A stretch of 64,000 nucleotides of DNA from NCBI RefSeq assembly GCF_021088345.1, contig NZ_CP088156.1, positions 3,286,001-3,350,000 of the forward strand. The letters are read 5' to 3'. The notes under the pieces are model-generated. The model searched no databases. It worked only from the letters and a program-made list of their open reading frames with translations, and had not been told where the DNA came from. Both the position numbers and the translations under genes were made by a program. How positions within the stretch are numbered: the stretch's first letter is position 1; every line of letters begins with the position of its first letter. This document shows, piece by piece, positions 59,069-64,000 of this stretch. The DNA comes from Bradyrhizobium ontarionense (GTDB lineage: Bacteria; Pseudomonadota; Alphaproteobacteria; Rhizobiales; Xanthobacteraceae).

Positions 59069-59183
59069 GTCGTCCCGGCCTTGAGCCGGGACCCATAGCC
59101 ACCGGCCGCGGTGAGGCAGGCAACTGTGAGCTACGTTCCTTGATAGATTCCGCGGTATGGGTCCCGGCGTTCGCCGGGACGAC
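59069..59183. repeat. intergenic repeat, 'CGTCCCGG' family
   Basis: GTCGTCCCGGCCTTGAGCCGGGACCC at the left and TGGGTCCCGGCGTTCGCCGGGACGAC at the right; each half is a hairpin and the two are inverted relative to each other. It fills the space between the convergent racemase and carbamoylase genes. Confidence 0.82.
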
Positions 59184-59256
59184 ACCGTTGTTGTAGCGGC
59201 GGTGGTGTCCAACAACTGCTCTTTGCTTAGCTCCATCAGCCGAGCAAATCGCCGCC

Positions 59257-60183
59257 TCACTCCGGCGGCACCGCCCCCGTGCGGCTGGTGATCAGCCCGT
59301 AATGCTCGATGCGGCGGTGGCGGGCGAAATCGAAGATCGTCTCCTTGCCGAACCTGGTGGCATCGAGGTCGCAAGCGACCACCAGCACCTCGTCGCCCTC
59401 GGTCACCGCCTCGGCGACGATCACGCCATCGGGATTGACGATCAGGCTGCCGCCGAACAGCGGATGCCCGTCCTCGACGCCGGCCTTGGCCACCGCCACC
59501 ACCCAGCAGGAATTCTGATAGGCGCCGGCCTGCACCGAGAGGCGATTGTGGAACAGCCGCTGCTCCACTCCCTCGGCCTGCTTCTGCGAATTGACTGACG
59601 GCGTGTTGTAGCCGAGCACGACCATCTCCACGCCCTGCAGCCCCATCACGCGATAGGTCTCCGGCCAACGCCGATCGTTGCAGATCGCCATGCCGATGAT
59701 GCCGCCGAGATTGCGCCACACCGGAAAGCCGAGATCGCCGGGCTCGAAATAGCGCTTCTCCAGGTGCTGGTGGCTGCGCAACGGGTCAAACTCCTCATGG
59801 CCGGGCAGATGCACCTTGCGGTACTTGCCGACGATGTTGCTGCTGCGATCGGTGAGGATGGCGGTGTTGTAGTGGTGTCCGTCCGGCGTCAGCTCGGCGT
59901 AGCCGAAGTTCATCGCCATCTGATGCTGCGCGGCGCGATCGAACAGCGGCTGCACGGCCGCGTTCGGCATCATCCGCTCGAACCAGCTGTCGACCTCGGC
60001 CTGATCCTCCATGTACCAGCGCGGGAAGAACGTCGTCAGCGCGAGCTCGGGATAGACGATGAGGTCGGCCCCCTTGCGCTTGGCCTCGTCCATCAGCGTG
60101 ATCATGCGCGTGACGACCGCCTCACGGCTGTCGGCGCGCTGGATCGGCCCCATCTGGGCGGCGGCGACATTGATTACACGCAT
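59257..60183 (-). CDS. N-carbamoyl-D-amino acid hydrolase (nitrilase superfamily)
   Basis: A 308-residue carbon-nitrogen hydrolase. The catalytic triad is E46 (VYPELALTTFFPRW), K123 (KYRKVHLPGH) and C168 (AICNDRRWPE). Stretches such as YFEPGDLGFPVW and the length match Agrobacterium D-carbamoylase closely. It hydrolyses N-carbamoyl-D-amino acids to the D-amino acid, CO2 and ammonia, which completes the racemase/hydantoinase route. ATG 60183 is the family start. Confidence 0.93.
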   Translation of the reverse strand: MRVINVAAAQMGPIQRADSREAVVTRMITLMDEAKRKGADLIVYPELALTTFFPRWYMEDQAEVDSWFERMMPNAAVQPLFDRAAQHQMAMNFGYAELTPDGHHYNTAILTDRSSNIVGKYRKVHLPGHEEFDPLRSHQHLEKRYFEPGDLGFPVWRNLGGIIGMAICNDRRWPETYRVMGLQGVEMVVLGYNTPSVNSQKQAEGVEQRLFHNRLSVQAGAYQNSCWVVAVAKAGVEDGHPLFGGSLIVNPDGVIVAEAVTEGDEVLVVACDLDATRFGKETIFDFARHRRIEHYGLITSRTGAVPPE

Positions 60184-60205
60184 GATGCAGCTCCACGAGT
60201 AGTCT

Positions 60206-60363
60206 GTAGGGTGGGCAAAGCGACGTCTGGCTCGGTGCATCGACGAGCGACGGCGGAAGCGTGCCCGCCGCGATCGCGCACCGCTGTCCGAGATGGTGGG
60301 CACGGCGCGCAATCCACCCGCAAGTGCCGCAGCAGCGTTGCATGCGCCTTTGCCCACCCTACG
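60206..60363. repeat. intergenic repeat, 'TAGGGTGGGCAAAG' family
   Basis: TAGGGTGGGCAAAGCGACG at the left and CGCCTTTGCCCACCCTACG at the right are complementary ends; the middle carries further short inverted pairs. It takes up most of the first half of the 339-base gap before the carbamoylase gene. Confidence 0.8.
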
Positions 60364-60373
60364 CATCCACATC

Positions 60374-60487
60374 CGTCATTGCGAGCGAAGCGACGTGTCC
60401 GCCATAGCCCAAGCGGCGACGGCGGAAGCAATCCAGGGCCGCGCAAGGACGCTGGATTGCTTCGTCGCTGCGCTCCTCGCAATGACG
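60374..60487. repeat. intergenic repeat, 'CGTCATTGCGAGCG' family
   Basis: CGTCATTGCGAGCGAAGCGA at the left and CGCTCCTCGCAATGACG at the right, with GCAATCCAG/CTGGATTGC inside. It forms a long hairpin and fills the second half of the gap between the deaminase-like and carbamoylase genes. A truncated relative is at 4539-4578. Confidence 0.82.
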
Positions 60488-60522
60488 CGCGTTGAAAGGC
60501 CTTGATCCCAATCGTCATCGTG

Positions 60523-61752
60523 TCAACCCGGCCGATGCAGCACCGGCCGCGTCCGCGAGAACGACGGCCGGCCGCGCTTGAGGCCCCACAGCGGCTGCGC
60601 CAGGGTCGCCACCGCCGCGGTCGGATTGTCGGCATCGATGCAGACGAGATCGGCCGGCGCACCCACCTTGATGCCGTAGTCATCGAGCCGCATCAGCCGT
60701 GCCGCATCATGCGTCACCATGTCGAGGCAGCCGGCCAGATGATCCGGCCGCGAGACGTGGCAGACATTGGCGTAGAGATTGGCCATCCGGATCAGCGAGC
60801 CGTCGCCATAGGGCGTGAACGGGTTGAGCACATTGTTGGTCGAGAGCGAGCAGGTCACCCCTCGGGCGCGCAACGGCTCCAGCGGCACCACGCCGCGCGG
60901 GATCGCATGATCGTGCCGTCGCCCCATCAGATGCAGGTCGGTCGACGGCAGCACGGTGACAGCGACGCCGGCGTTGGCGAGTTGCGTCGCGATGGCGTTG
61001 AAGCGCTCGGGCGGCAGCAGCGACAACTGCGTGACATGACCGACCGCGACGCGGCCGCCCCAGCCATATTCTTCGGTCTTGCGGCAGACATATTCGATCT
61101 GCATGTGATCGAGCGTCTCGGCGAGATCGAGATGCATGTCGATGTCGACGTCGTGATCGCGCGCGATGGCGAAGATGCGGTCGATCTGCGCCGGCGGATC
61201 GGTGTCGAAATAGGGCGCCGCGCCGATGCTGCGCGCGCCGCGGCGCAGGCCCTCGATGAGCAGCTCCTCGGTGCCCGGATAGTTCGTCAACCCTTCCTGC
61301 GGAAACACGCAGATCTCGATGTCGAGCGCCCACGCATAGTCGCGCGCGAGCTGCTGGATCGCCTCGAAGCCAATGAAGCCGATGCCGGGATCGAGCTCGA
61401 CATGGGTGCGCATGCGCATCGTGCCATGGCTGACGCAGCGCTCCACGGTCTGCTTTGCCCTGGCATAGACATCGTCGGCCGTGAAGTTTCGCTTGGCGGC
61501 CGCGGTCTCGCGCACCGCTTCCGCCACCGTCCCTTCCCTGATCGTGCAGCGGTCGAGGATGCAGGTCTTGTCGAGATGGATGTGCGTCTCGACGAAGCCG
61601 GGCACGACGAGGCAGGTCTCGGCATCCCGCTGTTCGCCGTCGGCCTGCAAGGACGACGCGATCGCCACAATGGTGCCGTCGGAAATACCGATATCGGCGC
61701 GGCGCAGCTCACCCTGCTGCGCCAGCACCGCATTGCGAATGATCAGGTCCAT
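60523..61752 (-). CDS. cytosine deaminase-like amidohydrolase
   Basis: A 409-residue metal-dependent hydrolase of the CodA branch. H57 and H59 in FVETHIHLDK and a later histidine-rich DMHLDLAETLDH are conserved. The region of the CodA catalytic/metal aspartate (HDDVFDP) reads TNNVLNP here (305-311), so the Asp is Asn. It may act on cytosine, isocytosine or another amino-pyrimidine/triazine. It is divergent from URC1 and has a sigma-54-type promoter, which fits a role in freeing nitrogen from pyrimidines. Confidence 0.82.
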   Translation of the reverse strand: MDLIIRNAVLAQQGELRRADIGISDGTIVAIASSLQADGEQRDAETCLVVPGFVETHIHLDKTCILDRCTIREGTVAEAVRETAAAKRNFTADDVYARAKQTVERCVSHGTMRMRTHVELDPGIGFIGFEAIQQLARDYAWALDIEICVFPQEGLTNYPGTEELLIEGLRRGARSIGAAPYFDTDPPAQIDRIFAIARDHDVDIDMHLDLAETLDHMQIEYVCRKTEEYGWGGRVAVGHVTQLSLLPPERFNAIATQLANAGVAVTVLPSTDLHLMGRRHDHAIPRGVVPLEPLRARGVTCSLSTNNVLNPFTPYGDGSLIRMANLYANVCHVSRPDHLAGCLDMVTHDAARLMRLDDYGIKVGAPADLVCIDADNPTAAVATLAQPLWGLKRGRPSFSRTRPVLHRPG

Positions 61753-61811
61753 GCCGCCGTTGCCGTCGAGAATTCCATATGCGCGCCACGCTGGCGGCCC
61801 GGCTCGCAAAA

Positions 61812-61827
61812 GGCAAGCGCCATGCCA
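61812..61827 (-). promoter_or_regulatory. sigma-54 promoter of the deaminase-like gene
   Basis: Minus strand TGGCATGGCGCTTGCC keeps GG-N10-GC and agrees with the consensus except T for C at position 6 and the last base. It lies 60 bases before the ATG at 61752. Confidence 0.68.
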
Positions 61828-61901
61828 GGGCCGGACGCCGCGGGACCGCCGACCCGGATCCGAAACCATTCGTTTACAAATAGACGGCCACCCGCGACCA
61901 C

Positions 61902-61929
61902 TTGTTTGGCGGGGAAAAACTGCTATATT
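61902..61929 (+). promoter_or_regulatory. candidate housekeeping promoter of URC1
   Basis: TTGTTT and TATATT are separated by 16 bases and lie about 80 bases before the URC1 ATG. The AT-rich -10 stands out in GC-rich DNA. Confidence 0.4.
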
Positions 61930-61935
61930 GGTGCA
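61924..61935. promoter_or_regulatory. NtrC-like half-site TATATTGGTGCA
   Basis: TATATTGGTGCA equals the right half and centre of the enteric glnA NtrC site; the left half (TGCAC) is not conserved. It is about 105 bp from the deaminase -24 element, an ordinary enhancer distance, and overlaps the possible URC1 -10. Confidence 0.4.
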
Positions 61936-61961
61936 TGGATAACGTGAACGCGTTCTGCTCA

Positions 61962-61982
61962 GGCCCGTCGTCAAGGCGGGCC
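61962..61982 (+). promoter_or_regulatory. leader hairpin before URC1
   Basis: GGCCCG and CGGGCC enclose a 9-base loop, followed by GTTGCCGTTTT and then the GGGGG ribosome-binding region. It may act as a weak attenuator. Confidence 0.35.
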
Positions 61983-62008
61983 GTTGCCGTTTTGGGGGTC
62001 GCTGTCCG

Positions 62009-63265
<1,257 letters not shown>

Positions 63266-63280
63266 GCATCGCGACAGATC

Positions 63281-64000
63281 ATGGACGACGTCTCCTACCT
63301 CCTGTCGGCCCGCGCGGTGCGCGAGCGCGCGCATCAGATGCTCGCGCTCGGGCTTGCGGACAAGCTGCCGCATTTCCGTATCGATGTTGCGAAGCTCGAC
63401 GCCGTCGCCGATCTCGTGCTCGACGTCACAAGTAAGGCCTATCCCGACGGCCAGGTGCCGTTCCATTCGCGCTGGCGGCACTTCGTGGTCGGTGGCGTCG
63501 ACCGCTGGGCCATGATCGCCGACAAGGTGCAGTGGCCCGATGCAGCGGCGCGCGCGCGGGCCGAGTTCGATCTTGCCATCACCAGCGTGCTGCTCGACGC
63601 CGGCGCCGGCGCCGCCTGGCGCTACCACGACGCGGTGAGCGGGACGCCTATCGGCCGCTCCGAGGGCTTGGCGCTCGCGAGCCTCGACATGTTCGTGAGC
63701 GGCGCGTTTTCGGCTGACCCCAGCGATCCGTTGCGCGCCGATGCGGCGAAGCTGAAGCAGCTCGCGGTCGGCGATCTCGAACGCGGCTTCCAGGTCGGTC
63801 CCGAGAATCCATTGATCGGGCTCGAAGGCCGGGTGGAGCTGCTGCAGCGACTTGGCGCCGTCGTGGCTGCGACCCTGGACGTCTTCGTATCCAAGGACGG
63901 CCCGCGGCCGGGTGGACTGTTCGATCAGCTGGCTGCGCGCGCTGCCGACGGTCGCATCGCGGCCGGGGCGATTCTGGAGCAGGTGCTGCTGGAGCTCGGC
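63281..64000 (+). CDS. URC4/urg3 family protein, DUF1688 (3' partial)
   Basis: An open frame starts MDDVSYLLSARAVRERAHQM and runs without stop to the window edge (240 codons seen; the family is about 400). Motifs HFRIDVAKLDAVADLVLD, VPFHSRWRHFVVGGVDRW, EFDLAITSVLLDAGAGAAWR and GRSEGLALASLDMF are those of DUF1688, the URC4 protein of the URC pathway. Its biochemical step is unsettled in the literature I know. It lies 15 bases after URC1 on the same strand. A uracil phosphoribosyltransferase (URC6-like) would be expected next, beyond the window. Confidence 0.88.
   Translation, partial: MDDVSYLLSARAVRERAHQMLALGLADKLPHFRIDVAKLDAVADLVLDVTSKAYPDGQVPFHSRWRHFVVGGVDRWAMIADKVQWPDAAARARAEFDLAITSVLLDAGAGAAWRYHDAVSGTPIGRSEGLALASLDMFVSGAFSADPSDPLRADAAKLKQLAVGDLERGFQVGPENPLIGLEGRVELLQRLGAVVAATLDVFVSKDGPRPGGLFDQLAARAADGRIAAGAILEQVLLELG

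Overview
The window is high-GC alphaproteobacterial DNA. Three things point to a Bradyrhizobium-type soil or symbiotic bacterium: tightly packed operons with ATGA/TGATG overlaps; several classes of intergenic palindromic repeat, including pairs of 'GTCATTCCGG ... CCGGAATGAC'; and a cargo of sugar, sugar-acid, peptide and pyrimidine catabolic genes. I see no rRNA, tRNA, phage, insertion sequence or CRISPR. The first and last genes run off the window. Genus assignment is an inference.

Region 1 (1-14 kb) is a block of redox and sulfur genes around uncharacterised proteins. It holds a vanillate-demethylase-type reductase, a SagB/ThcOx-like flavoprotein coupled to a rhodanese-ankyrin protein and two small proteins, a Rieske protein, a glutathione S-transferase, an AAA+ ATPase, an FAD amine oxidase, an NTF2-like protein, three unknown proteins, and a cysteine dioxygenase overlapping a four-domain rhodanese. 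Upstream of the SagB-like gene are two TGT-N10-ACA sites exactly 30 bp apart and a -24/-12 (sigma-54) promoter. This suggests NifA control and therefore a nitrogen-fixation accessory region, although no nif structural gene is present.

Region 2 (14-44 kb) is carbohydrate catabolism. It has a ChvE-GguA-GguB sugar ABC importer; a leftward operon for non-phosphorylative aldose oxidation (lactonase, mutarotase, 1-dehydrogenase, KDA dehydratase/aldolase, aldonate dehydratase, GntR) joined to a YtfQ-R-T/YjfF-type importer; an Entner-Doudoroff/idonate operon (Eda, KdgK, IdnD, IdnO, enolase-superfamily dehydratase) with a divergent GntR and MFS carrier; and a hexuronate block (UxuA, GntR, TRAP transporter, RspB-like dehydrogenase, UxuB-like reductase). 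Several intergenic palindromes look like regulator sites.

Region 3 (44-64 kb) looks like a nitrogen-scavenging set. It has a Dpp/Opp-type peptide ABC importer, a flavin monooxygenase, a LysR regulator, a D-2-hydroxyacid oxidase, a hydantoinase operon, a hydantoin racemase, an N-carbamoyl-D-amino-acid hydrolase, a cytosine-deaminase-like amidohydrolase, and adjacent URC1 (GTP-cyclohydrolase-II-like) and URC4 (DUF1688) genes of the URC uracil-degradation pathway. Good sigma-54 promoters precede the peptide-binding protein (a full consensus match), the racemase and the deaminase. A 38-bp operator/promoter element (31/38 identical) occurs both in the LysR/monooxygenase gap and before the hydroxyacid oxidase, which defines a likely LysR regulon.
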